Shown: positions 22,540 through 34,680, counted from the first letter of the stretch. The stretch is 64,000 nt of DNA from Antilocapra americana (GCA_007570785.1 ML664176.1:1477296-1541295), one strand, 5' to 3'. Notes: generated from the letters alone by a model not told the origin. Program-made: numbers and translations.

Positions 22540-22960
22540 ACATTTCACTGTTATCTAGAAAAGGATCCTTATTGTAAAAGATTCAAACACTACAAAATTA
22601 TATAAAATGAAATTTAAAGATCCCCCTGGGGGTCACAACCCTCTACTTGCCTCTTCCTCCCCCATACACACATTCCCAGGTGAGTTAACTAGTGCTTCTG
22701 ATCATCTTCTATCCATACACCTATAGTTACAGGTACACTTCTATTTTGTTTTTGTTTCAAACACAAATATAAATAACAAATATTATTTTGTTACTGGCTT
22801 TTTTCACATACTAATATATCCAGGTACTATTTTTCATATATACATCTACTTTATTTTTTAATGGCTAACATAGTATCTCAGAGCATGTAGATTTGATAAT
22901 TTATTTAGCTAGTATCACAATGATGATATTTGGTGTGTTTGCAATGCTTTTTTATAATAA
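22540..22960 (-). repeat. old L1 LINE 3' region
   Basis: Antisense old-L1 pattern: 'gttactggcttttttcacat', 'ttttttaatggctaacatag' and 'gataatttatttagctagta', the reverse of the 'ccattaaaaa' and 'taaatTATgg'-type blocks at the end of old L1s. Confidence 0.55.
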
Positions 22961-23159
22961 GTTTTCAAAGCAAAGCTTGTTTGCCCACTTATTAAGAGAT
23001 ATGAGAAAAGGCATCATTTGCATGTAGACTCACTTATGACTATCATAATTCTACCTCTATTGACCAAGGCCAGATAGCCACTACCATGACCCCTTGTCTT
23101 TGCTTACTCTCACCTTAATAAATGGGACTTACGAAGGGTGAACCATAGGAGCTCTGAAT

Positions 23160-23285
23160 GTAAAACCAAGTAAGTTACTCAACTTCTCTCACTCTCAGTT
23201 TTCTCTTGTGAAAGTTGAGGATATTGATCCAACCCCATAGGGTCTGTGTGAAGATTAAATACATCAAAATAGTATATAACGTAAT
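23160..23285 (+). repeat. MIR SINE, 3' part
   Basis: Sense MIR: 'gtaagttactcaacttctct', 'ctcagttttctcttgtgaaa' and 'gtgtgaagattaaatacatc'. Confidence 0.7.
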
Positions 23286-23450
23286 ACAGTAGTCAAGAAC
23301 ATGGGTTTAGTGGTCAAAGAGACCTGGGAATTGAATGGCTGCTTCACCACTGACCTACCTAGGGGCCTTGAGGAAGTATTTTAACCTCTCTGAAACTCAG
23401 TTTCCTTACATGTACATAGAATGTGGATAAAGTTAACTCTGTACTTGCAT
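23286..23450 (+). repeat. MIR SINE, 5' and core part
   Basis: Directly follows another MIR in the same orientation: 'gtcaagaacatgggtttagt', 'gacctgggaattgaatggct', 'ccttgaggaagtattttaac', 'ctctgaaactcagtttcctt'. The tRNA-derived head is preserved. Confidence 0.8.
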
Positions 23451-24211
23451 ATCTGGGGCTACAGGCACCCTGTAGATTCCCTTTAGCAGGTAAGAGTTGG
23501 TCTCCAGTCTCCTCCTTCTATATTAGGTATCCTCAGATTTATTACTTCGTACCTGGATTCTTTCTCTTGGCCTAGCTATGCTGGCTTTCATCTTGGTCCT
23601 TTTAACAGCTTGCTTTCTAATTTCAATTGAGGCTGGACACTCTGAGACATAATATTCAGTTTTATGCTAACAGTTTGGGGGGCTTGTCCTACTGTATCCC
23701 CATACCCAGCCCAAGCTCTGAGTTCTGACTTTCCTTTTGTCTAGGAAGAAAGACTGAGCAAGCATTACCCACTATGATACTGGCTTAAGCAGCACTCTAT
23801 CTTTTGCTGACTAAGGAGCACTTAGTCAAGTCAATCACTTGACTCAGCGATTCTTACTGTAGTGTGAGGGAAAGACAAGAAATTTTGCAGAGTCCTGTCA
23901 AAATCCTCCTCTTGGACAAATGAGAGCCCAGGACACTGGAATCTCAGAAGCTTATACTGGACAGAAGTAAAGTGAGACCAGTCTTCACATTTATAGAGAA
24001 TAGAAATACAGAAGACCCAAGAAACAATAATGATGAATAAAACTCAAATCAAAAGCCAAGTAGACAATTCAACCAAAATATCAATACAAAAGACTTAGAC
24101 CAAGAGGTGTAACCCAGGAGTGAGGTGATAACTAGGAATCACCATTCACTAGGGAGTGAGAAGATTTCCACTAGAGAATGAAATGGTCCTGGAGAAGACA
24201 CCTAAATTCTA
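23451..24211. other. unassigned sequence
   Basis: No repeat or gene recognised. Confidence 0.35.
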
Positions 24212-24439
24212 CATGGAGCTCCTGTCTGTGCTCAGTTGTGCAATTGTGTTTGACTCTGCAACCTCATGGACTGTAGCCCACCAGGCTCCTCTGTCCATGG
24301 TATTTTCCAGACAAGAATAGTGGAGTGGATTGCCATATTTTCCTCCAGGGGATCTTCCCAACTCAGGGATCAAACCCTTGTTTTCTACATTGTGAAGTGG
24401 ATTCGTTACCACTGAGCCACCTGGGAAGCTCATGGAGCT
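24212..24439 (-). mobile_element. Bov-tA SINE with target-site duplication
   Basis: 'catggagct' at 24212-24220 and 24431-24439 bounds an antisense Bov-tA ('gtgctcagttgtgcaattgt', 'gtccatggtattttccagac', 'gatcttcccaactcagggat', 'actgagccacctgggaagct'). The match extends further with one mismatch. Confidence 0.93.
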
Positions 24440-24895
24440 TCTGAGAACTCATTTATGGCTAGGGAAAAACTCCCTGTGTCACATGACAACTCTGACTGCA
24501 CCTTCAATGAAGTACAAGTCAACAAATCATTATTCTCAGAAGACTTCTCATGGTTCTTGGGCTTTGTATAAAATACACATTCAAAAAAATTAGTCTCACC
24601 AAACCACCTTTCTCCCAATTACTCTCAATCATTCCACAGTAGAAGAGAGGAACAGAACAGTTGCCCTTACTCACCACATCCTGGGAAGAGCTCAGCTTTC
24701 TCAGTTCCCAAGGATGCCATGGGTATGGGGAAATGTCATTGACAGTGGAGAGAATGGCTATGTATTTATGAAGTAAATTGCTTGTCTACCCACATTCTAT
24801 GTATTAAGCATAGAATTTTAATACAGAAGTGTGTGTGGTGTGGAAGAAAGAAAACTAGGTGACCAGCAAGCGATCAGTCTTCCAATAGGTTGAAT
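24440..24895. other. unassigned sequence
   Basis: No repeat family or gene seen. Confidence 0.35.
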
Positions 24896-25198
24896 TCATA
24901 GAGATCTGCTGCCGCTGCTGCTGCTAAGCCACTTCAGTCGTGCCCAACTCTGTGCGACCCCACAGACGGCAGACCGCCAGGCTCCCCTGTCCCTGGGATT
25001 CTCCAGGCAAGAACACTGGAGTGGGTTGCCATTTCCTTCTCTGATGCATGAAAGTGAAAAGTGAAAGGGAAATTGCTCAGTCACGTCCGATTCTTCGAGA
25101 CCCCATGGACTGCAGCCTACCAGGCTCCTCCATCCATGGGATTTTCCAGGCAAGAGTACTGGAGTGGGGTGCCATTGCCTTCTCCATCATAGAGATCT
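24896..25198 (-). mobile_element. Bov-A2 SINE dimer with perfect 12-bp target-site duplication
   Basis: 'tcatagagatct' occurs at 24896-24907 and 25187-25198. Between them lies an antisense Bov-A2: GCTGCC-rich end, unit 1 ('acttcagtcgtgcccaactc'), linker 'aaagtgaaaagtgaaaggga', unit 2 ('cagtcacgtccgattcttcg'). It keeps several CpGs, and its perfect TSD suggests a relatively young insertion. Confidence 0.96.
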
Positions 25199-25664
25199 AG
25201 GTGGTTGTAATTTCAAATGTCTAGTAAATCATATAGCTTTTAAAAATACCTTGTATCTCTGCCTGACATTGTGTCATCAGAGATTCATTTACAGGGTTAA
25301 AAGAATAACTTAAATATTTCTCCAAGTGTACTATATTATAATAAAGTGGTCCTTGGGAGAGATAAGAATCCACTAGTCATCTAAACTTTAGTGGCAATTT
25401 AGTGGCAATTAGCTTAATAGAATGAGGTTGGGATAGGCAGGCAGACCTAGTGGAATTTTGTGTGGGTACCATAAGGCCCCAACACCTGGCTATGAAAATG
25501 ACAGCAGGGTTGGGACCAGGAGACAAAGAGGGAAGTAGACAAAGTGAGAGAAAACACAGAAAGAGAGAAAATTTTCACGTACTTAGTAGTTTGAATGTTG
25601 GAAAACACTAGAAGGAGAAAGGACAAGCCAGGGTTTTAATGCTAACATGTTTCTCACTGGATCA
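25199..25664. other. unassigned sequence
   Basis: No family recognised. A short direct repeat 'agtggcaattt' occurs near 25390. Confidence 0.35.
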
Positions 25665-25760
25665 TCTGGGGGACCAACTAAAATAATGTACATAAAGCAT
25701 CTAGCACAATGTTTGACACACTAGACATCCAATAAATAACAACTATTGTTACTTTTTATC
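25665..25760 (+). repeat. MIR SINE, 3' end
   Basis: 'aaagcatctagcacaatgtt', 'tgacacactagacatccaat' and 'aaataacaactattgtta' match the sense MIR terminus. Confidence 0.65.
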
Positions 25761-26039
25761 ATGTTTTATTTTCCTAAGGAGATGCTTGTGTTCTGAAAAC
25801 AAGTGCCCAGAGACAAGTCAGATCCTAAACCTCTTAACCTCATCTAAGGCTACTTTTCAATTCTTACTCCACCCAGTCCTTCTGCTACCAAGCCTGCTGC
25901 CCCCCTCCCATTTAAGCTCTTTCTCTTCCTTTCTGTGTGGATGTGCCATCAGGTTCTCTGGTCCTTCTTTCTCATCTGTTTTCTTTTCACCTCCTTTGTT
26001 CAGTGTTTACATGGACCTACCACCCTTCCTTTGAGAACA

Positions 26040-26160
26040 GCGTGGCAACTCACTCCAGTATTCCTGCCTGGAGAATCTCTTGGACACAGGAGCCTGACAG
26101 GTTACAGTCCCTGGGGTCACAAAGCGTTGAACACTACTGAAGTAACTTAGCATGTGCACA
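26040..26160 (+). mobile_element. Bov-A SINE monomer
   Basis: 'gtggcaactcactccagtat', 'cctgcctggagaatctcttg', 'gtccctggggtcacaaagcg', 'gaacactactgaagtaactt'. This is a single Bov-A unit without the tRNA-like head. Confidence 0.9.
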
Positions 26161-26314
26161 CACCCTTTCTAGAATAAACCACCCTTCAGATTCTTCTCCT
26201 ATATACTATTACCCTCACACAGACCTTTGTAGTCTGTCTTGAATTCATAGGAACAACCTTAATGAAAAGCAACTCAGACTTTTAGAAAAACTAAATGTCA
26301 TACTTCATGCTGCC

Positions 26315-26405
26315 CTCTTAGGTAGCTGTGTGTGACCATAAGAAATTTATCTCTTAGCTTCAATTTTCTCATCTATAAAACTGGGGTAACATTTCCTACC
26401 TTGTC
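26315..26405 (+). repeat. MIR SINE core
   Basis: 'gtagctgtgtgtgaccataa', 'ttctcatctataaaactggg' and 'taacatttcctacctt' give the sense MIR core. Confidence 0.65.
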
Positions 26406-26570
26406 TGTTCATTCAGCATTCAATCCATATTTATTGAACAACGATCTCGACAATAAGTACCCTATAGTGAGTAGAAAATAGGCACGATACTTTTCTCCAC
26501 AGAGCTTATAGTCCAGAGTGGGAGAAAGAAGCTCAGATATGATCAAATAATATAAATAAATAGAATTCAG
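26406..26570 (-). repeat. L2 LINE 3' end
   Basis: 'ttcattcagcattcaatcca', 'tatttattgaacaacgatct' and 'cagagcttatagtccagagt' follow the antisense L2 terminus. Confidence 0.65.
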
Positions 26571-26689
26571 AGGGGGTAGAAGTAGGTGGGATGAATTGGC
26601 TAAGGTAGGCTGAGCTTACTAACCGGCTCTGTTCATACTTGTTGGACTTACTCATGTGCCAATGGTGTAGGGGAGTGGCGGGACTTCTG

Positions 26690-27024
26690 CTCTAAGCTTG
26701 GGCACCTTCATTAGGACAATTCCACTCCAGACATCTCTTATCCTACTCCTGAGACTAGCAGATTAATCCAGCATGTTCTCATGGAGATGTGAGAGGAGCA
26801 AGAGCAGAGCAGAAAGATATAAGGTCTCTTGGGGCCACAGGTGGGACCTGGTAGAAGCCTCAATCTGCCTTATTTTATTGGCCAAAGCATATGACAGGAC
26901 CACCTTCAAGACCAGAGATAAGCAAGTATATCCTGTTCACAGCAGGAGCTCACTGTAAAGATTCATAGCAAGGGATGTGAATTCAGGAAGGGTGAAGGAT
27001 TGGAGGCAATCACACAATCCACAC
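26690..27024. repeat. possible old LTR or MER-class repeat
   Basis: 'attttattggccaaagcata', 'ccttcaagaccagagataag' and 'gggtgaaggattggaggcaa' look like the end of an abundant old non-coding mammalian repeat. The exact family is uncertain. Confidence 0.35.
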
Positions 27025-27215
27025 AGTGTGCGAGGCACTCATCTAAGAACTCCAAAACTCTCAGATGCTTAATCCTGGGGAGGTGTTATTGCCCTGATTC
27101 CAGAAATAGCTCAAAATGCTTACATCTGTCACTAAGGTTGACACAACCACTAAGTGGCAAATCATGAATTTCAACCTATACCTCTCTAGTTTAAAATCTC
27201 AAATCTTTCCACCAT
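27025..27215 (-). repeat. MIR SINE
   Basis: Antisense MIR: 'gtgtgcgaggcactcatcta', 'cagatgcttaatcctgggga', 'ccactaagtggcaaatcatg' and 'aatctttccaccatgaga'. Confidence 0.65.
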
Positions 27216-28221
27216 GAGATAAGAATTCACCAAACTATCTTGCATTCCAGTTAATTTTTATACAGAATATACATATGAACATATATGTTACATCTGAAAC
27301 TTTAACAATTCAATACATAAGGTTGAAATTAAAGTGAAAATTAAAACAAGCCCAATTTCATTGTATGTATGTTCTTCCTATTTGCTAGGAATCTTCATGG
27401 ATCTGTTCAATATTTTCTGTAATTTATTCTTTGCCCTTAGAATATTCTAGAAAGTTAATAAGAACTTTCCTGATGATAATTTTTCTTGTCATTTATATAT
27501 ACACATATAGAGTTGATATTCAATATGTTTTAACATGGAACTCATTAGGAAGGCAATTCTTTCACAGCCTGAAAAACATTCCATTACTTAAAAGAAAATT
27601 TTCCCACACCTTAGCATTAAGTAAAGCAATTAGTTATCAAGATGTCCCTTTAAAATACTTTCAGAGGTTTCATATAAAATCCTCCTGCCATAGCCAAGCC
27701 TGTGGAATCTGTAACAACTAGAGTGGATTTAGAGAATGATGGCCTGAATCGTGCTCAAAAGGATTATTTCTTTAGACAAATGAGTTTTCTCTATGTCAAA
27801 TCAAACAAACAATAGAGCCTCTCAATTACTTCTCAGACATCTTCTGAGAAGTAACAAGATGATGGATCTCAATAGCCACTAATTGACCAAGCCAAGAAAT
27901 GACAAAGAATCTCTGCTGACTAAGCTCCTGGTCATCTGTGACTTCTTACCAGGGTAGAACTTGGTATCATCCATCAGTTACAGCAAGCCTCATTTCTACT
28001 CTCTACTAACCCTGTGTTAGAGCCTGAGACCAAGACAAATCCATTTTCACATATGAACTTGGCAAAATTATCTATAAAATGACTGTCTATGAGGTGACTT
28101 GTGCAAAAGACAATTCAGAGTATAGGATGGTAAACTGAGTGAAGCATCGAGAAACCTGAGTTCTGGTTTAACTATTAAATAGCAGTGAAACCTGAAGTGT
28201 ATCACTTCCCTTTAATTATAT
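27216..28221. other. unassigned AT-rich sequence
   Basis: About 1 kb with no recognised repeat. A 96-codon frame at 27431-27721 has no domain and lies in AT-rich DNA. Confidence 0.35.
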
Positions 28222-28432
28222 GTCAAGCCCTGAGGCTCAAATGGTAAAGGATCCACCTGCAATGCATAAGACCTGGGTTTGATCCCTGGGTTGGGAAGAT
28301 CCCCTGGAGAAGGGCATGCAACCCATTCCAGTATTCCTGCCTGGAGAATCTCCAGGGACAGAGGAACCTGGCGGACTACAGTCCATGAGGTTGCAAAGAG
28401 TCAGACTCAACTGAACGACTAAGCACAACAGA
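28222..28432 (+). mobile_element. Bov-tA SINE
   Basis: Sense copy: 'gaggctcaaatggtaaagga', 'cctgggtttgatccctgggt', 'tggagaagggcatgcaaccc', 'gcaaagagtcagactcaact', and a 'gcacaacagaataaaaa' tail. The first head bases are eroded. Confidence 0.93.
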
Positions 28433-28436
28433 ATAA

Positions 28437-28635
28437 AAAGCCCACACCTTAGAACTGAACAGTTCTGAGTTCCAGTTCCACTTCAACACAAAGAGCTGGG
28501 AGTTCTTGGGCTATTACTTAATCTCCTTGACCCTCTGCTTACTCATTTATTTAATGGATAAAATACCCACTTTTTCTTTCTCAGAGGGCTGAGAAGAAGA
28601 GTTGGTATTCAATAACTGTTAGTTTGCTCCTTAAC
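28437..28635 (+). repeat. MIR SINE
   Basis: 'gaactgaacagttctgagtt', 'tcttgggctattacttaatc', 'tccttgaccctctgcttact' and 'ggtattcaataactgttagt' give the sense MIR order right after the Bov-tA. Confidence 0.65.
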
Positions 28636-29564
28636 TCCAATTATAATGGAGGGCATGTGTGTGCTCAGTTACTTAGTTTATAACCATAATTCTGTAATTA
28701 TAAAGACTAGACTATTGGATGGTTTGAATTATTCTCTTAATCTATGAGACATTTTCTTCTAACATGTCACTGGCAATAATACTTCATAGTACTTCTCTTT
28801 TGAAGACCTTTTCCTATTGGATTCTGCTCTATCCATTTGCTAAAAGACATTCTTGTTGTAGACTTTCTCATAGAAATAGTCTCAATCAATGGGAAGATAA
28901 CCTGGGAATTTGTACATCCTTGGTCCATCTACAGGTTCTTTATATGCTTACATCTCACAAAATTGTACAAGATCACAGCAGGTTTCACTTAGTAGTAAAA
29001 TTAAGAGCCACATTGACCAACAATGCTTTGGTCAGTTTTGTCTGAAAAATATGCAGGAAAAATCACATTTGGAAAAGAAAGTCTAACATTTACCTTTCTC
29101 TTAATTATTACATCCCTTAAAAGTTTTAGGGGAAAGGATTATCCTTTGACACCAATGTTAGTTTTGAAAAATAAAATACATTTGGATTTAGAAGAGTTTT
29201 GGTTTGTACCTAACTTGTCACTTCTGCTGGTCTGGATCCCAGGTATTTGGGGAGGTACTGCAGAAAGGCACAAAAGACACAGAAAGTACATTTGTCTGAT
29301 TGGTAGGTGCAGTAAACACTTACTTTCAACATTATGCAGCTTCCTTTGGGTTAGTTAATCCAAAGAAAAATATTTATCAGTGGTCTGCAATACATGGCGA
29401 ACTATAGGTAGGATTAACATGGAAATTTTACATATGTTGTCTCATTTGACTCTCACATTTAAAGAGCAGTGATGGTGAGAGAGGAAATGAACATGTAATT
29501 GATCATTATAACTTAATAATCTGTCATGTATTAATACTGCTAACAATTAATAATGATAATCTTA
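28636..29564. other. unassigned AT-rich sequence
   Basis: No recognised repeat or gene. Two overlapping frames near 28764-29358 have no recognisable domain. Confidence 0.35.
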
Positions 29565-29715
29565 ATATTAAGACCTTTATTGCATGCCAGGTACTAATGC
29601 TGAGACTTTTACTTCCAGGGTCACACTTAGTCCTCCCATGATGCTATCACTCCTATTTAGAAAGAAAGACTCTCCAAAGTCACTCAGCTAATAAATTTAT
29701 AAAACCAGTGCTGTC
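29565..29715 (-). repeat. MIR SINE
   Basis: 'attgcatgccaggtactaat', 'acacttagtcctcccatgat', 'ccaaagtcactcagctaata' and 'aaaaccagtgctgtc' give the reversed MIR order. Confidence 0.7.
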
Positions 29716-31289
29716 AAACAACAAATACAAAAGGATTTATTAAGGGAAACACTGGGGATTGGGGGACACCTAATTTTATAAAGACAGTAAATACTGAAGG
29801 TAAGAATTGTGCCTTTAATGTCAACACCATTGTTCATTTCAATACACCAAAGCCTGGCTTACTTTACCCTGGCAAAGTACATAGAAATCCTTCTGCTTGG
29901 AAAAGAAGCAATTAAAGTGGGAAGTAAATATGTGGGTAGGTATCACGTAGTCAAAAATACTCAGGTCAATTTTTCAGGGTGATCTCATGCTTTCAGATGA
30001 AACACAACTTAGGAATATATTAATATATACCATAATTTCTCCCACTACTTGAAAAGAGATCTTTAAGTCATATAGAAAAAAAGGCATACATAAGGTAAGG
30101 TTGAATCATATGAAACTGCCAATTTCCACCCATTTTTAACTATAAAAATGGCAGATTTATAATGCTCAAATCAAAAACAGCCTATTCCTGAATGTGTACA
30201 GTAATTCAACTTGATCTTAAAATCTCCTAAAACAAAGCAAATAGATTGTTCTAAAATACGTAAACCTAAGAAGAAGGTAAAACAGGAGAAGCAACAATAC
30301 TTCAAAAGTTTGAAGGTCGAAAAGCAAGCAGATGAGTGACAACGCACCTAGCACCTGGGATAGACTGTAAGACGAAGTAAGGCACTCTGCCGGCCGACCG
30401 AAGGTGTGCTGTAGGATCTTTAAAGGGCTCGGGGACTAGTACCACCAGGGCTTCTGGAGCTAGGAGTGAAGAGGTAGAAAGGTGAGATCAAATGACTGTC
30501 AAAAGCGCTTTGTTTTGAAAGAGTTCCCTTCCCTATTTCTCATTCCTGGGTGACTAGTCCTTCCCCATTTCATGAAATGTTTGGAGGTTTACTCTCTGGA
30601 AAAGATTTCGTAAAAGGTCTGCATGGCATAAACACATAGTGGATGGTGTTAAGTGGTTGATCACATACCCAACGCCGAGAGCTTCCAACACTCTTCTGTG
30701 GTTCAGTTTAGGATGCTGGCCGCTAGATTTTGCCCTCCAGGCAGGGTATTGGAACAGTATTCTCTAGAGTATGTGACAAGCCCAAGGGAAGACACAGAAA
30801 AATGATCACATCAGAGGTTCCCCTAAAGAGCTCATCCACAAAATACTACCACAGATCTCACATTTAATCAACTACCTTATTTCCCATAATCATGAAAAAA
30901 TAAGAGCACAGCCTAATAACATGTGAGACACATAATAACATGTGAGGACAGCCTCTAACACAGAAGATGGAGGCCAAAGCAAACAAACAGAACAATGCAA
31001 ATCAGAAGAGGTAGATTATACAGGGAGAAGAGAACAACAAACATATCATCAATCATCATCATTCATTGTCAGAAATAAAAAAAGAACATCCACAAAACTA
31101 GAACTAAATGCTGTGTAAAAGGATCAGTTAGAGCACCCTCCCACATACACACATACAGCACACATGGAAATCAAAAATATAATAGCAGCAATGAAAAAAT
31201 CTTAATAAAGGCAAATTTTGAAAAGATTTTTAAAATTAGAGAGTCAACTTGTTTCAATATGCAAAAAACAATTGGTCTATACAGAAGAG
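29716..31289. other. unassigned; contains a CpG-rich patch at 30310-30730
   Basis: No repeat family named. About a dozen CpG dinucleotides fall in roughly 420 bases, including a dense cluster at 30372-30435 ('gccggccgaccgaagg'). The surrounding DNA is almost CpG-free. Confidence 0.4.
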
Positions 31290-32478
31290 AATAAATGTAG
31301 GAAAGGAAATAATAATATCATTCAAGAATATTTTTTATAATTGAAGGACAAAAATCTCCAAATTAAAAGGGTCCTTGGAGGATGCAGTATGAGAAACTGG
31401 GCTCTCACCAATGGATACTGTTGTGACATTTTAGGGTATTTGACTCAAAGTAAAGTTCTTCCAAGCTGATGATGACAATAAACAAATATTCAAAAAGAAG
31501 AACCAGAATAACTTTAGATTTCTAACCAGGATTGTGAAAAACTCAAAGGCAGGAAGTCCAACTCAGAAGAAAAACCAAAAGAAATGTCTAGTATGGCACT
31601 GTTCCACTCATCTGGACAGCACTTAGCTGCAATAGGAGGAGGATAAAGGTATTCTAGATGGATATACCCAAGGAAAAAAATAAAAATATTTAAATTGCTT
31701 GATGTGGTTGACTGTGTGGAAGGTTGTATTGAAAAACTTTGAGAAAATATAGGGAAAATTAGCAATGCGTGCAAAGGTGACTAGTAACATGAAAATACAA
31801 ACAGTCACACACACTCACACATACACACCAATCCACTTCAGAAAAGACAAAGGAAAGGAAGACAGCAAATACAGAGTAGTATTCTACAATATGGAGCTTC
31901 CCAAGTGGTACTAGTGGTAAAGAATCTGTCTGCAATACAGGAGATGTAAAAGACACAGGCTCAGTCCCTGGATTGGGAAGATCCCCTGGAGAGGGCAAGG
32001 CAACCTACTCCAGTATTCTTGCCTAAGGAATCCCACAGACAGAAGAGCCCGACAGGCTGCAGTCCATAGGGTCGCCCAGAGTCAGACCTGACTGAAGCGA
32101 CTTAGCATACATGCATTCTACAATACAAAGCCAGAAACATGAGCACAGGAATACTGAATTCTGATTTAGCCAAATGCAATGGGGAAGGAAAAGCAGAAAA
32201 GATGTTCAATATCATCTATAATAGAAAGAAAATAATACTTAAAATTCATTAATCCAAAGAGAGTAATATCTACATATTATTTAGAAATGTGTACGCTTAA
32301 ATGCCAAAAGATAACTCCCCCAAATCAAAATAATTGCCTCTAAACAAGGAGATTGGAAAACTTGTGGAGTGGTGGGGCAAGGAATTACTTAGAAATTGTT
32401 ATAAGTCTTTTAGAACTATTTGACTTTCAAGCTATGTGCATTTATTACTTTGATAAAATAAATATTAATTTTAAAAAA
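31290..32478 (+). mobile_element. old L1 LINE 3' part, interrupted by Bov-tA
   Basis: 'gaatattttttataattgaa' and 'tctccaaattaaaagggtcc' begin an old L1-like body. The end has the usual 3' UTR form ('aaggaattacttagaaattg', 'ctttgataaaataaatatta'). It is decayed beyond coding. The Bov-tA between 31892 and 32114 inserted later. Confidence 0.55.
31881..32125 (+). mobile_element. Bov-tA SINE with perfect 11-bp target-site duplication
   Basis: 'attctacaata' at 31881-31891 and 32115-32125 flanks a complete SINE (head 'gagcttcccaagtggtacta', 'gatcccctggagagggcaag', tail 'gtcgcccagagtcagacctg'). It sits inside the old L1. Confidence 0.96.
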
Positions 32479-34164
32479 TCCAAGTTCAGTAAGCATGTTG
32501 ATACAACCCCTCTGAAAACATTTTCCCTCTAGTTTTGACACAGGCCTTTTTATCATTACCAACACTTACCAAAAATGTGCAAAATTTGCAGAGCAGTGTG
32601 TTAAGCAGTGTTTCTTGAGCTGCAAGAATGTATCATTTTAAATAAATTCACCTTATGAAGTTCAAAGTTTGACCTTACAAGATTTGTTGAAAAAGAAGGG
32701 TCAACATTTCACTGTGTATTAACCAGAGCAGTAAAGGCAGAAGCACTTAGGCTAGAGAACATCACACATGAGACAGCAAAGTTTGGTAAAATTAGTATTA
32801 ATTACTAGGAGATATCTTTAAGAAAAAAAAATGTTATACTCTGTTGAGCTTTAAATCTTCATTGCTTCCTAAAGTGATCGTTTTGTCTGTGGAACTTTGT
32901 TGACAAATCATTTCACATTCTGTGGGTGGGTCTTGGAACGTTCTCTCTGTGCTTACAAGAACAATAATTTTGGCAAGAAGCTGTATGTGTACGAACTTTA
33001 TCTCTCTTCGCTCTGGGTGGATGTCCCTCCAAGGGCCTTTGCTCTGGGCCAAATGTGGATGGGTGAAGTCTGACATAATTCTTATTTTTACATATGATCA
33101 CTTAGGAGAGTCTTTGTCCTTCAGTTTCATTTCTGACTGGTCACTTTCTGATGGTGTATCTTTAAGGACTGCTGTTGAGAAACACTTTCCTCACATAAAA
33201 ACCATTCATTTTGCTTGAACTCACACTCTTCTGTTTTATATTCTTCACCACTGACTCTGTTGGACTTGGTTTTCTTTTGTCCATTGGCTGTAAACCATAT
33301 TCTTTTGCCCAGGTCTCTTGTTCTCTTGAATTCTATCAAATGTTTGTACATTTTGTGGGATTTGGATCAGGTATGCCAAGGCTTCTGTAGCTAATTCTTG
33401 ACCCTGATGAAAGGGTCATGGATGCCTCGGTTTCTGTTATCATGTTTACAAATTTAGTGCTACCTTTTGCTGTTCCTGCAAGCTCCCTTATTATTTTTCC
33501 TATTATCTGTCAAAGGAGTACTATCAGATGATTTTGCTGCCTTTAGGGCAATTACATTACTGGTGTCTTCTCTGTGTTCTTGTTGGCTTTCTACCCCTTT
33601 GAGTGAGTATAATAATGAACTTGTTTCATTAGAGCTTTTCTCAAATTGACATAGTGGTTTTGAGGCTTATATCCTGAGTCCTAACTGATGCAGTCCTTCA
33701 TTTCTGATGTCTGCATTTGGGTTGTTTGTGGTAGATCTACTGTCTCTCTGCTCAAGTCTATAATTAGGAGCAGAGACCTGGTGATACTGAAGCTTTAAAC
33801 TCAAAGGGTACTGAGGGATGGGGAAAATAATCACAGACTTGGGAAGCCAATGGGGCCACAGGAAGGCTGGAGAGTTGAGGGAGCCTGGAAATCCTGAGGG
33901 CTTCCAACCCAGTCCTAGGCTCCCAGTGGATGCAGTGAAGGGGTTCATCTTCACCCTTTTCCCTAGCAAAAGTCGCCAAATCAGTTTGATGAAGAACCTT
34001 CCCTTACCAGAAACCTTCACTTAGAACAACTAAAATAAATGAGAACATTTGATTCTCAGAAGTTCTAGTTTCAACCAGTGTAACTAGATTATATGCATTT
34101 AATAAATTAAAGATGAGTTTTTTCTGCTTAAATAGTTTATATATTCAGAAAAAGATTTACATAT
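32479..34164. other. unassigned sequence
   Basis: About 1.7 kb. T-rich plus-strand text between 32870 and 33700 looks like an old repeat, but I cannot name it. Minus-strand frames here (for example 33667-34020) lack any recognisable domain. Confidence 0.3.
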
Positions 34165-34260
34165 GTTGCTGGTGAAATTTATTCATGTATTCATTAACTA
34201 TTTATTAGGTACTTACTAAGATCCAGGTACTATATAATGTTGTAAGTCAGCAGCACATAT
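34165..34260 (-). repeat. L2 LINE 3' end
   Basis: 'attcatgtattcattaacta', 'tttattaggtacttactaag' and 'ccaggtactatataatg' give the antisense L2 terminus. Confidence 0.55.
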
Positions 34261-34274
34261 GTAGAATCATTAGT

Positions 34275-34680
34275 GTTTTCACATATTTTGTACCAGTAAT
34301 CCGACTCTTGTAAATTTGTCCTAAGGTAATAATTCACATGAAAAAAGTAATATGTAAAACATATTTATAATAGCATTATTTCTAATGATTAAAACAACCC
34401 TAAATGCCCAATGATAAAGAGTTAAGATAACTGCAGCATATTCATTTCAAGAAACATTAAGTACATACTGAAAATTATGAAGACTAAGTATAGATAATGG
34501 GAGAGCATATATCAACTGTTAGGACAAAACAGACAAAAACTGTGTACAAAGTATGATTGCAACTGTATAAACACATACACACATGTATAAAAAGTTACAG
34601 ACACCAATGAAACTATGAGCAGTTAATGTGATTGAATGGTCATATTATAACTTTGTTTTCCTCATATTACATATTACATA
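34275..34680 (+). repeat. old L1 LINE 3' end
   Basis: 'ttgtcctaaggtaataattc', 'tttataatagcattatttct', 'aaacaaccctaaatgcccaa', 'gcagcatattcatttcaaga' and 'gtgtacaaagtatgattgca' give the sense order of an old L1 terminus. Confidence 0.75.
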
